NCBI RefSeq assembly: GCF_023634025.1
Contig: NZ_JALJCW010000001.1
Span: 417,501-481,500 of the forward strand
Source: Hanstruepera flava
GTDB lineage: Bacteria > Bacteroidota > Bacteroidia > Flavobacteriales > Flavobacteriaceae
Direction: 5' to 3'
Length of the DNA stretch: 64,000 bases
The notes beneath the pieces were generated by a model. That model saw only the letters and a program-made list of their open reading frames with translations. It ran no database searches and was not told where the DNA came from. Shown here one piece after another: positions 48,784-56,800 of this stretch (positions within the stretch are counted from its first letter, which is position 1; the number at the start of each line of letters is the position of its first letter). A program made the position numbers and the translations under genes.

Positions 48784-49374
48784 TTATCGTTTCTTTTTTT
48801 GGTTTGGAAAACGCATTTTGTAATCTACGTTAATCTTACCTTTTGATATGTTGGACAGCCTGCCTTTAATTAAACGTTTTTTTAGGCTAGAAAGTTTATC
48901 GGTAAACAAAATCCCTTCAATATGGTCGTACTCGTGTTGAATAACACGAGCTATTAAGCCATCAAAGGTTTCTGTATGAGGCTTAAAATTCTCATCAACA
49001 TAAGAAATGGTTATTTTAGGTTTTCTAAAAACGTCTTCCCTAACATCCGGAATACTTAAACAGCCTTCATTAAATGCCCACTCATCGCCTTCTTCCTCAA
49101 TAATTTCAGCATTAATAAAAGTGCGTTTAAAATCTTTAAGACTTTCTTGCTCTTCTGAAGATAAGTCGGGGTCTTCAGCAAACGGTGATGTATCTACTAA
49201 AAACAAACGAATTGGCAATCCTATTTGGGGTGCAGCCAACCCAACACCATAAGCATTATACATAGTTTCATACATATTATCCAACAACTCATTTAGTTTA
49301 GGATACTCTTTTGATATATCCTTACCCTTTTTCTTTAAAACTGGGTCACCATAAGCAACAATAGGTAAAATCAT
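48784..49374 (-). CDS. def: Peptide deformylase
   Basis: 196 residues. Removes the formyl group from nascent N-terminal Met. The three metal/catalytic motifs are present: GVGLAAPQ (about residues 43-50), EGCLS (Cys ligand, about 103-107) and QHEYDHIEG (two His ligands and the Glu base). The insert between motifs I and II (PFAEDPDLSSEEQESLKDFK) is somewhat longer than in E. coli, as is usual in this phylum. Confidence 0.96.
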   Translation of the reverse strand: MILPIVAYGDPVLKKKGKDISKEYPKLNELLDNMYETMYNAYGVGLAAPQIGLPIRLFLVDTSPFAEDPDLSSEEQESLKDFKRTFINAEIIEEEGDEWAFNEGCLSIPDVREDVFRKPKITISYVDENFKPHTETFDGLIARVIQHEYDHIEGILFTDKLSSLKKRLIKGRLSNISKGKINVDYKMRFPNQKKKR

Positions 49375-49396
49375 TTATTTGTTATTTTCATTGGTG

Positions 49397-49404
49397 CAAA
49401 AGTA
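49397..49404 (-). promoter_or_regulatory. -7 box of def
   Basis: TACTTTTG on the minus strand, 22 bases before the def start, is a full TAnnTTTG match. No TTG at -33. Confidence 0.45.
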
Positions 49405-49426
49405 CAATTCTTAAAGTAATACGCAT

Positions 49427-49455
49427 AAAAAAACTCCTTTAATAAAAGGAGTTTT
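49427..49455 (-). terminator. Terminator of the small secreted protein gene
   Basis: AAAACTCCTTT pairs with AAAGGAGTTTT around AATA. On the minus strand it ends in a TTTTTTT run about 35 bases after the stop of the 81-residue ORF. Confidence 0.85.
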
Positions 49456-49490
49456 AATTTACTATGGATATGAAATTATTTGTATGATAA

Positions 49491-49736
49491 TTAACAAACA
49501 ATGCTTTTATCTGCAACAAAAAATAAATCAACCTTACCTTTAAGTTTAGAATTTATCTTTGCATTTAAAATGTCTTTTTTCTTAGCTGCAGTTTCTTTGC
49601 TCGCAATAGCCTCTTCCTTCATAATACCGTTAAGAACCACAACTTTTTCTTCGTTTTGAATCTCTAAATTAGATTGTGCCTTTAGGTTATTTAAACCTAA
49701 AAATATAAAAACACATAAAATTAAAAATCGTTTCAT
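49491..49736 (-). CDS. Small secreted protein, unknown
   Basis: 81 residues with a clear signal peptide (MKRFLILCVFIFLGLNNLKAQ) leaving about 60 residues. The mature part is Lys/Glu/Ala-rich (MKEEAIASKETAAKKKDILN), probably helical, and ends FFVADKSIVC with a C-terminal Cys. I do not recognise a family. It has its own -7 box, an upstream cluster of ATCGAT sites and a terminator, so it is a real, separately controlled gene. It sits between def and ruvX, which are usually closer together in relatives. Confidence 0.65.
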   Translation of the reverse strand: MKRFLILCVFIFLGLNNLKAQSNLEIQNEEKVVVLNGIMKEEAIASKETAAKKKDILNAKINSKLKGKVDLFFVADKSIVC

Positions 49737-49764
49737 TGCCTTATTATTTTAATTTGAGACATGA

Positions 49765-49900
49765 CAAATATAGTATCGATGAAATGCATTATTGTAAAAA
49801 AATTGTTGAATAGCGACATAAAATCGATTATAAGATAAAGGCGTGTATTTCATCGATAAACGTAGTGTTAATAACCCTTTACAGAGGGTGTTTTATCGAT
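49765..49900. promoter_or_regulatory. Regulatory region with four ATCGAT sites
   Basis: The minus-strand -7 box TATATTTG is at 49765-49772. Upstream of it ATCGAT occurs at 49775, 49823, 49852 and 49895. The first and third form an exact inverted repeat ATCGATGAAAT (49775-49785)/ATTTCATCGAT (49847-49857). There is no TTG at -33, and ATCGAT lies right next to the -7 box, as expected for a regulator-dependent promoter. The gap 49737-50013 contains no gene. Confidence 0.5.
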
Positions 49901-49961
49901 TCAAAATTGCATTGAGTATAAACAAGCAGCTAGAAAGCATTAAGGGTTTTGAATGAAAAAT

Positions 49962-49992
49962 AAAAAAAGCCCCTTGAAAAAAGGAGCTTTTA
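49962..49992 (-). terminator. Terminator of the T9SS-sorted protein gene
   Basis: On the minus strand AAAAGCTCCTT pairs with AAGGGGCTTTT (one G-U pair) and is followed by TTTTTTTA. Located 22 bases beyond the stop of the gene at 50014. Confidence 0.75.
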
Positions 49993-50013
49993 AGCATTGT
50001 TGTAAAATAAGTA

Positions 50014-50607
50014 TTATTGAGTAATAATTAGTTTTTTGGTTACAGATGACACATCTGTACTAATTTTAAGTAAGTAAACACCATTTGGCATATTTGATAA
50101 TGACAATTGCTTTCTACTTAAATTAGTAATGTTATCTCTTAAAATCAATTTTCCCGTAACTGCATACAATTCAATATTAGCACTTATATTCTTACCAAAA
50201 ACGATATTTATATTTCCGTTGTTTGATACTGGATTGGGGAATACTACCAAACTGTTTAAAACAGCTTCAAAAGTTTCTCGTGAGAGTGTCTCTCCTGTAA
50301 GATCACCTCCAGTATATTCACATGTTGCAGTTCCAAAATCAACAGTAAATTCATTAATGTTTGAAATAGGACTGCCAGATGTTAAATCGTAAATAGATAA
50401 TGACATATCACAAGATGCCAATGTAAAAACACTTCCATCAACTGTTACTGTGTTTGGTCTTTCAGCACAAGACAAAGAGCCAGTCTCATAAAAGAAAAAC
50501 AACGATGTGGAATTAGAAAATCCGTTAGCAGGACATATTTGTGCTAAACTGCTATTGAAATAGAATAGTGCGAAAATCAACACTAAAGTAGGGTAAAGTT
50601 TTCTCAT
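50014..50607 (-). CDS. Type IX secretion (type A) sorted protein
   Basis: 197 residues. Signal peptide (MRKLYPTLVLIFALFYFNSSLAQ), a short Cys-containing central part (four Cys: CPANGF, SLSCAERP, ASCDMS, ATCEY) and a C-terminal type A sorting domain of about 75 residues (VVFPNPVSNNGNINIVF, IELYAVTGKLIL, MPNGVYLLKI, KKLIIT). The domain directs export through the outer membrane by the type IX system, so the protein should be exposed or released. The central region has no family I recognise. Confidence 0.88.
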   Translation of the reverse strand: MRKLYPTLVLIFALFYFNSSLAQICPANGFSNSTSLFFFYETGSLSCAERPNTVTVDGSVFTLASCDMSLSIYDLTSGSPISNINEFTVDFGTATCEYTGGDLTGETLSRETFEAVLNSLVVFPNPVSNNGNINIVFGKNISANIELYAVTGKLILRDNITNLSRKQLSLSNMPNGVYLLKISTDVSSVTKKLIITQ

Positions 50608-50629
50608 AATGATTAAGATTTGGTTTGGT

Positions 50630-50661
50630 CAAATATAATTTTAGGCTTTATTCCATTTCAA
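50630..50661 (-). promoter_or_regulatory. Promoter of the T9SS-sorted protein gene
   Basis: Minus strand TTG (50661-50659), a 21-base gap and TATATTTG (50637-50630), 22 bases before the ATG. Good match to the consensus. Confidence 0.7.
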
Positions 50662-50760
50662 TAAAATAGTTTAAATTCCTAAAAATTCGATTATTTGAAA
50701 AACAATTACATTTAATCGTTAAAAACGAACATAATATCGACGCAAATAGCTATATATCAG

Positions 50761-51171
50761 CTAATTGTAATGTAAATAACTTTGAAGTATTAATGTAGCG
50801 CTAATTTCATCAACCAAAGATTTATTTTGGCGCTTCTTTTTAGATAAACCACTATCAATCATAGTTTGGAAAGCCATTTTAGAAGTAAAACGTTCGTCAA
50901 CACGCTTAACGGGAATATCTGGAATGACGGTTTCTAGTTTTTTAAGAAAAGGGACAATTAAAGCTTCGCTCTCAGATACTTCATTGTTCATCTGTTTGGG
51001 CTCTCCAACCAAAAACAATTCTACATCTTCTTTTTCAGTATAATCTTTTAAAAAAGGTATAAGATTTTTGGTTTCTACAGTTGTTAATCCTGATGCAATA
51101 ATTTGCAATTCATCTGTTACGGCTAAACCCGTACGAACCTTTCCAAAATCTATTGCTAAAATTCTTCCCAT
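50761..51171 (-). CDS. ruvX: Holliday junction resolvase-like protein RuvX/YqgF
   Basis: 136 residues of RNase H fold. Opening ILAIDFGKVRTGLAVTD carries the first catalytic Asp; then VELFLVGEPKQMN, VKRVDERFTSKMA with the second acidic site, and LVDEISATLILQSYL with the third. Acts in 16S rRNA 5' processing or resolves junctions; the exact role in Bacteroidota is not settled. A TAAATTTG -7 box lies eight bases before the ATG. Confidence 0.92.
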   Translation of the reverse strand: MGRILAIDFGKVRTGLAVTDELQIIASGLTTVETKNLIPFLKDYTEKEDVELFLVGEPKQMNNEVSESEALIVPFLKKLETVIPDIPVKRVDERFTSKMAFQTMIDSGLSKKKRQNKSLVDEISATLILQSYLHYN

Positions 51172-51179
51172 ATTGGCTA

Positions 51180-51187
51180 CAAATTTA
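51180..51187 (-). promoter_or_regulatory. -7 box of ruvX
   Basis: TAAATTTG on the minus strand lies only eight bases before the ruvX ATG, implying a leaderless or very short leader if used. No TTG at -33. Confidence 0.35.
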
Positions 51188-51263
51188 CCATTAATAATAC
51201 AGAAGACCTATTTGTCGGTATTGAATATTACAAGTTTCTATTTTAACAAATCAATTATACCTT

Positions 51264-51271
51264 TATCTTTG
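51264..51271 (+). promoter_or_regulatory. -7 box of the dapD operon
   Basis: TATCTTTG lies 21 bases before the dapD start. The -33 position has TTTTA rather than TTG, so the promoter is partial. Confidence 0.45.
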
Positions 51272-51292
51272 CTATATTATTGAAATCTAACT

Positions 51293-52108
51293 ATGAAACA
51301 ACTACAACAAATTATAGAAAACGCTTGGAATAATCGCGAATTACTAACCGATAAACTCACTATTGATAGTATACGAAATGTTATTGACTTAATAGATCAA
51401 GGTACATTGCGTGTAGCAGAGCCTACCAGCAATGGTTGGCAAGTTAATGAGTGGGTTAAAAAAGCTGTTGTGCTATACTTCCCCATACAGAAAATGGAAA
51501 CCTTTGAAGTTGGTATTTTTGAATATCACGATAAAATACCTTTAAAAACAGGATATCAAGACAAAGGCATTCGTGTGGTTCCTCATGCTGTTGCTAGACA
51601 TGGCGCCTACATATCAAAAGGAGTAATAATGATGCCTAGCTATGTTAACATTGGTGCTTATGTTGATGAAGGTACTATGGTTGATACTTGGGCTACTGTG
51701 GGTAGTTGTGCGCAAATAGGAAAAAATGTACATCTTTCAGGAGGTGTTGGTATTGGTGGTGTTTTAGAGCCCTTACAAGCAGCCCCAGTAATTATTGAAG
51801 ATAATGCATTTATAGGTTCACGATGTATAGTTGTTGAAGGCGTTAAGGTAGAACGTGAAGCTGTTTTAGGTGCTAATGTTGTTTTAACAGCTTCAACAAA
51901 AATTATTGATGTTACTGGCGATAAACCTAAAGAAATGAAAGGTATTGTTCCTGCACGTTCTGTTGTAATTCCTGGAAGTTATACCAAAAAATTCCCTGCT
52001 GGTGATTATAACGTGCCTTGTGCACTAATTATTGGAAAACGCAAAGAAAGCACCAATAAGAAAACATCGCTTAATGACGCTTTGCGTGAATATGACGTGG
52101 CCGTATAA
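51293..52108 (+). CDS. dapD: 2,3,4,5-tetrahydropyridine-2,6-dicarboxylate N-succinyltransferase
   Basis: 271 residues. Lysine/diaminopimelate pathway: succinyl-CoA plus tetrahydrodipicolinate. An N-terminal helical domain (WQVNEWVKKAVVLYF) precedes a left-handed beta helix with hexapeptide repeats (GAYVDEGTMVDTWATVGSCAQIGKN; IGGVLEPLQAAPVIIEDNAFIG). Followed without gap by a GT9 gene, so the operon mixes peptidoglycan precursor and glycan genes. Confidence 0.96.
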   Translation: MKQLQQIIENAWNNRELLTDKLTIDSIRNVIDLIDQGTLRVAEPTSNGWQVNEWVKKAVVLYFPIQKMETFEVGIFEYHDKIPLKTGYQDKGIRVVPHAVARHGAYISKGVIMMPSYVNIGAYVDEGTMVDTWATVGSCAQIGKNVHLSGGVGIGGVLEPLQAAPVIIEDNAFIGSRCIVVEGVKVEREAVLGANVVLTASTKIIDVTGDKPKEMKGIVPARSVVIPGSYTKKFPAGDYNVPCALIIGKRKESTNKKTSLNDALREYDVAV

Positions 52109-53176
52109 ATGAAGATATTAGTAATTCAACAAAAAATGATTGGCGATGTCCTTACAAGCAGTATCCTGTTTGAAGCACTTTGTGAGGAATATCCAAATGC
52201 TGAATTACATTACCTGATAAATACACATACATATCCTGTTGTTGAAAACCATCCTTGTATTGATAAGTTTATTTTTTTTACTCCCGAAATAGAATCAAGC
52301 AAAAAGGCACTCCTTCAATTCGCAAAATCAATCCAAAAAAAAGAATTTGATGTTGTAGTTGATGTATATTCCAAAATTTCCAGCAACATCATCACGCTAT
52401 TTTCGGGTGCCAAAACTAAAATATCATATCACAAATGGTACACAACGTTAGTTTATAATCATAACGTTAAACGACTAAAAGTAACTGACAGGAATTGTGG
52501 CCTAGCTATTGTTAATCGCATGCAACTTCTTGAACCTTTAGGTATTTCGTTTAATGCTATTCGTCCAAAAATTTATTTAACCAATAATGAAGTTGAAGAC
52601 GCTAAAAAACAGTTAAAATCAAACAACATTTCACTATCAAAACCATTGTTCATGATAAGTGTTTTGGGTAGTGGTTTAAACAAAACTTACCCATTAGATT
52701 ATATGGCATCAGTTATTGATGAGATAGCTGCGACAACAAATGGTCAAATATTATTTAATTACATTCCCAATCAATTAGTTGAAGCTGAAACCATCTATAA
52801 TGCTTGTAAACCTGAAACTCGAAAACAGATTTATTTTGATGTTTTTGGGAAAAGCCTACGTTCATTTTTGGCTTTAACTTCACTTTGCAATGCTATTATT
52901 GGAAATGAGGGTGGAGCCATTAATATGGCTAAAGCCTTAAACATAAAAACCTTTGCCATTTTCGCGCCATGGATTGACAAACAAACTTGGAGTATTTTTG
53001 AAAAAAATGGTGTTAATGAGTCTGTGCATTTAAAAGATTATAAACCCGAAATTTATAACGGTAAAATTGAAAAAGACATGAAGGCAGAAGCCAAAAATTT
53101 GTATATTCAATTTAAACCTGAATTATTCAAGGACAAATTAAATAAGTTCTTAAAGCCTTTTGCAGTAACAGCATGA
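52109..53176 (+). CDS. GT9 family glycosyltransferase (heptosyltransferase-like)
   Basis: 355 residues. Two Rossmann-like domains of GT-B type with MKILVIQQKMIGDVLTSSIL at the start and GNEGGAINMAKALNIKTFAIF near the C-terminus, features of the ADP-heptose:LPS heptosyltransferase family. The usual nucleotide-sugar His/Asp residues are not all recognisable. Probably adds a core sugar to lipid A-core. The start follows the dapD stop directly and its end overlaps the next gene (ATGA). Confidence 0.88.
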   Translation: MKILVIQQKMIGDVLTSSILFEALCEEYPNAELHYLINTHTYPVVENHPCIDKFIFFTPEIESSKKALLQFAKSIQKKEFDVVVDVYSKISSNIITLFSGAKTKISYHKWYTTLVYNHNVKRLKVTDRNCGLAIVNRMQLLEPLGISFNAIRPKIYLTNNEVEDAKKQLKSNNISLSKPLFMISVLGSGLNKTYPLDYMASVIDEIAATTNGQILFNYIPNQLVEAETIYNACKPETRKQIYFDVFGKSLRSFLALTSLCNAIIGNEGGAINMAKALNIKTFAIFAPWIDKQTWSIFEKNGVNESVHLKDYKPEIYNGKIEKDMKAEAKNLYIQFKPELFKDKLNKFLKPFAVTA

Positions 53177-53931
53177 TAAAACTTTCAGCAGTAATCATTA
53201 CCTACAACGAAGAAGAACACCTAGGCAAGTGCTTGGAATCTTTGGTTGATGTCGCTGATGAAATTGTGGTTGTTGATTCTTTTTCCACAGATCGTACTCC
53301 AGAAATCTGCAAATCTTTTAAAGTCCGTTTTCATCAGCAAAAATTTCTAGGCTATATAGAACAAAAAAACTATGCTTTATCATTAGCTAAATATGACCAT
53401 ATATTATCTCTAGATGGTGATGAGGCCTTATCTGAAGAATTAAAAGCTTCAATAAATCAAGTAAAAGCAAATTGGGAATTTGATGGCTATTACTGCAACC
53501 GATTAAATAATTATTGTGGTCAATGGATTAAGCATTCCGATTGGTATCCTGATAAAAAACTACGCTTGTTTAAAAAAGATTGTGGCGAATGGAAAGGCAT
53601 CAATCCACACGATCGCTTTACATTAAAAGCTAATTATAAGGCTGGTTTTCTAAAAGGCAATTTATTGCATTGGATTTATCGAGACTATTCAGAACACAAT
53701 CAAAAAGTTGAACGATTTTCTACTATTGCTGCAGAGGCTTATTATAAATTGGGCAAGCGTTCATCGATTTGGAAAATAGTTTACAGACCAACTTGGGCCT
53801 TTTTTAAAGCTTATTTTTTAAGATTAGGGTTTCTAGACGGATTAAACGGATTTATTATCTGTGTGCAGACCTATAATGTAACCTTCTTGAAGTATATTAA
53901 ACTTTATAGATTGTGGCATCCTAGGAATTAA
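53173..53931 (+). CDS. GT2 glycosyltransferase, WaaE/KdtX-like
   Basis: 252 residues of GT-A fold. LSAVIITYNEEEHLGKCLESL and DEIVVVDSFSTDRTPEI begin the nucleotide-binding part and ILSLDGDEALSEEL carries the DxD-type acidic site (DGDE). The WaaE/KdtX branch transfers a hexose to the LPS inner core, which fits the neighbours. Overlaps the convergent kinase gene by four bases. Confidence 0.88.
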   Translation: MIKLSAVIITYNEEEHLGKCLESLVDVADEIVVVDSFSTDRTPEICKSFKVRFHQQKFLGYIEQKNYALSLAKYDHILSLDGDEALSEELKASINQVKANWEFDGYYCNRLNNYCGQWIKHSDWYPDKKLRLFKKDCGEWKGINPHDRFTLKANYKAGFLKGNLLHWIYRDYSEHNQKVERFSTIAAEAYYKLGKRSSIWKIVYRPTWAFFKAYFLRLGFLDGLNGFIICVQTYNVTFLKYIKLYRLWHPRN

Positions 53932-54695
53932 TATTTTTTTGGTCGCCAAAACAGAATTTTATTTTTTAGGCGTCTCTTTCTATGAAATCTGTTTTGGAAG
54001 GCTTCGGTTTCTTTCCACATCAACTCAAAAACCTCATTATAATCACGATTAATAAGCTTGGCATACTCATCGCTCATAACTTCAACCATTGATTTATGAA
54101 TGGTTAATTTGGCAAAGTTTTTAATACGCTCTTCAAAACTCATGCTCTCAAAACGCATCCTGTTTAAATCTACCAAATAGAACTTATAGTCCCCTTCACC
54201 TGTCTTTATTAAGGTATTTCCTGGCGAATGATCTAAAAAGTTAATACCCTTTTCATGCAAATTATAGGTGAATCTTGTAAAGGCTCGCAGAATAGCTTCA
54301 TGGTTAGGGTAATTAAAATCCGTTGTTAATTCCCGATAAGTTAAATCATAGCGTAGATGTTCACTTATATAGTAACTGTTTTTAAAAAACAGTCCCGATT
54401 TAAACTCAAAATATGCTAGGGGTTGTGGTGTTCCAATATTGAATTCAATAAGCTTATTCGCATATTCAAAAGAGCGTTGTGCTTTACTTTTTCTAAAAAA
54501 CTTATAAGCTATTTTATTAAATATATTAGGTACTTTAAACGACTTAACATTAATAGTCATACTGTTTAAAGCAAATAATTTTAGTGAATTACGATCTTGA
54601 TTCCCAAAGTTTTCACCTGTGGTTTCATAATTAGCAACAATTTCTTTCAGTAATTGCTCATGAGCTTGAAACCCTTTATTTATCTTGTAATTCAT
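53928..54695 (-). CDS. LPS core kinase-like protein (WaaP/InaA/Kdo kinase superfamily)
   Basis: 255 residues with a eukaryotic-like kinase core: catalytic loop LDHSPGNTLI (about residues 152-161) and the metal-binding DLNR (about 174-177, in place of DFG). The Gly-rich loop is not obvious. WaaP/InaA relatives phosphorylate heptose or Kdo of the LPS core. The gene is opposite in direction to the surrounding transferases, so it probably has its own promoter in the 90-base gap before the GT4 gene. Confidence 0.82.
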   Translation of the reverse strand: MNYKINKGFQAHEQLLKEIVANYETTGENFGNQDRNSLKLFALNSMTINVKSFKVPNIFNKIAYKFFRKSKAQRSFEYANKLIEFNIGTPQPLAYFEFKSGLFFKNSYYISEHLRYDLTYRELTTDFNYPNHEAILRAFTRFTYNLHEKGINFLDHSPGNTLIKTGEGDYKFYLVDLNRMRFESMSFEERIKNFAKLTIHKSMVEVMSDEYAKLINRDYNEVFELMWKETEAFQNRFHRKRRLKNKILFWRPKKY

Positions 54696-54785
54696 ACTAC
54701 AATATTACAATAATATTTTGTTTTAATCTGTAATAAAATTAGCTGATAAGGGGCATTTTATTTAATTTGCAGAAAAGACTTTTTA

Positions 54786-55859
54786 ATGCCAAATATTTGT
54801 TTAGAATCGCATAATATTGATAATTTATTTTTTGGATTTGGACAATTCAACTACCACTTAATAAAAGGGTTTTATGAGCATCAAAAGTTGCTTGAAGATT
54901 CCAATTTAAATATTACTCTAATTAGCAAGCATCCCAAAGAATTAGAACTTCAATTTGGTAATGTATTCAGTTATAGAAAGTATAAATCATTGCATCGCAA
55001 AAAAGCATTTCGAATAAAAACAAAGTATGACCTATGGCATTCGTTAAATCAAAACACTAAAGTTGAACCCTACTTTAACATTCCGTATTTATTAACCGTA
55101 CATGATGTTAATTTTATGGAAGAGCTAAAGGGTGAAAAATTAAAAAAACGTGAAGAGTTATTTAAAAAAAAGCTTGAGCGTAGCAAGGCTATAACCTATA
55201 TATCTGAATACGCCAAGTCTATGACCCACTCCTACTTTAATGTACCTAAAGTTCCTGAATATGTGATTTACAATGGTAGTTCTAAACCTATTGAACTAGC
55301 CGACAACCATACGCCTGAATTCCTTCCTAAAACAGATTTCCTGTTTACAATTGGAGAAGTTTTAGAGAAAAAAAACTTTCATACGTTAGTTGACATGCTC
55401 AAATACTTACCTAATCTTAATTTAATAATATCCGGTAAAAAAACTACAGATTATGCCAAGTTTATTGAAAATAAGATATCTGAACATCAATTAGCTGATC
55501 GGGTATTTTTAACAGGCAAGATAAGTGAAACCGATAAGGCTTATTATTTAAAAAACTGTTATGCCTTTTGTTTTCCATCATTACGGGAGGGGTTTGGCAT
55601 TCCTCCTATTGAGGCTATGCAATATGGCAAACCTGTATTCTTATCTAACAAAAGTTCTTTACCAGAAATTGGAGGTAATATGGCATTCTATTGGGAACAA
55701 TTTAATCCAGAGTATATGGCAGAGCAGTTTAATAAAGGGATAAAAACTTATGGTGGTAATCCTGATATGAGAAAAGCTATTATCAACCATGCCAATTCAT
55801 ATAATTGGTCTAAAACTGCTGAACAATATATAAGGCTTTACAACGCCTTACTTAAATAG
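54786..55859 (+). CDS. GT4 family glycosyltransferase
   Basis: 357 residues of GT-B fold. The C-terminal nucleotide-sugar domain has FLFTIGEVLEKKNFHTLVDM, VFLTGKISETDKAYYLKNCY and the signature FCFPSLREGFGIPPIEAMQYGKPVF (EGFGIPPIEAM is the EX7E region) followed by SNKSSLPEIGG. Retaining transferase of unknown sugar. Ends overlap the convergent gene at 55848 by 12 bases. Confidence 0.92.
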   Translation: MPNICLESHNIDNLFFGFGQFNYHLIKGFYEHQKLLEDSNLNITLISKHPKELELQFGNVFSYRKYKSLHRKKAFRIKTKYDLWHSLNQNTKVEPYFNIPYLLTVHDVNFMEELKGEKLKKREELFKKKLERSKAITYISEYAKSMTHSYFNVPKVPEYVIYNGSSKPIELADNHTPEFLPKTDFLFTIGEVLEKKNFHTLVDMLKYLPNLNLIISGKKTTDYAKFIENKISEHQLADRVFLTGKISETDKAYYLKNCYAFCFPSLREGFGIPPIEAMQYGKPVFLSNKSSLPEIGGNMAFYWEQFNPEYMAEQFNKGIKTYGGNPDMRKAIINHANSYNWSKTAEQYIRLYNALLK

Positions 55860-56714
55860 GAATTTAAACCATTGCCCAAAATTCTTTTTTGCTATATAAA
55901 ACTTTGATGGTATAATGGCATTAATATCCATATTCTCACGAATTTCTCCTATAGTTTGACCTTCGCAAAACTCTAAATATTTCCATTTTTCTGGCTCAAT
56001 GTAAAAAAAGTCTTCCCTTTCTTTATAATTATGCTTATTGGTAGTTCGCCATTTTTCTAAAAAGGCTTCTTTGTTTTGTACTTCAATATTGTGTCCCCAA
56101 TTATCAAGCTTAAAAACTAATTCAGCTTCATCTCTCGCAATACTTTCGTGTAATAATATGTTTTGGGTGTAAATTATACGTTCCCTTGTAACTCTTGCAA
56201 CTTTATAATTTGGAAAATTTGTGGCAACAACAGCTTTTGTTGGGGATTTTACAAATAGAATTCCATCGTCCACATACTTATACAAATTAACCGAATACAT
56301 AGAAATTTGAATCTTGTGCTTTTCAGGGCTGTCTAAATATTTATCATACTTTCTTAAGTCTTTTACAAACTTTCCAAAATCCAACACATACTCATCACTA
56401 TCTATTTGTATTAGCCAGTTGCCAACACCCATTTTAAGAGAAAGCATATGGCGTTCACGATTATCATTTTCTATCGCAATTAGATTGGAATCGTAAAAAT
56501 CATCTTCATAAAGCTCAATTTTATTATCAACATCAAACGCTTTAAGCCATTTAAAAAAGGAATCGTCTATAGTAAAAGTTTCGCCTGCCCAAGTTCTATT
56601 CTTGTGGTCTTTTGCAATAAATATAGCATCAGCATCTTGATAAACTGGAGGTATGGATTTTTTTAATTTCTCATAATCATAAGACAACAAAAATCCAACG
56701 TGAATTTTTTTCAT
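55848..56714 (-). CDS. Putative GT-A type glycosyltransferase
   Basis: 288 residues. MKKIHVGFLLSYDYEKLKKS starts a nucleotide-binding-like strand and WLIQIDSDEYVLDFGKFVKDL (about 113-133) carries a DSDE acidic site like the DxD of GT-A enzymes. DADAIFIAKDHKN follows the first helix. The C-terminal half has unassigned sequence. Similar genes occur in flavobacterial polysaccharide clusters. Function unproven. Confidence 0.65.
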   Translation of the reverse strand: MKKIHVGFLLSYDYEKLKKSIPPVYQDADAIFIAKDHKNRTWAGETFTIDDSFFKWLKAFDVDNKIELYEDDFYDSNLIAIENDNRERHMLSLKMGVGNWLIQIDSDEYVLDFGKFVKDLRKYDKYLDSPEKHKIQISMYSVNLYKYVDDGILFVKSPTKAVVATNFPNYKVARVTRERIIYTQNILLHESIARDEAELVFKLDNWGHNIEVQNKEAFLEKWRTTNKHNYKEREDFFYIEPEKWKYLEFCEGQTIGEIRENMDINAIIPSKFYIAKKNFGQWFKFLFK

Positions 56715-56743
56715 AATTAAACAGGCTTTAGAACATCACTGCT

Positions 56744-56780
56744 CAAAAATAGTAAACAATACGAGATTATATTACATTTG
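56744..56780. promoter_or_regulatory. Divergent -7 boxes between two transferase genes
   Basis: TATTTTTG on the minus strand (56744-56751) and TACATTTG on the plus strand (56773-56780) face the genes at 56714 and 56801. Both are full TAnnTTTG matches; no clear TTG at -33 for either. Confidence 0.45.
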
Positions 56781-56800
56781 TTAGAAATATAAATTATACT

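Noticed and set aside
49775-49900. ATCGAT cluster as restriction or methylation sites only
   Set aside because: No methyltransferase or restriction gene is nearby and two sites lie in a longer inverted repeat, so regulation is more likely, though unproven.
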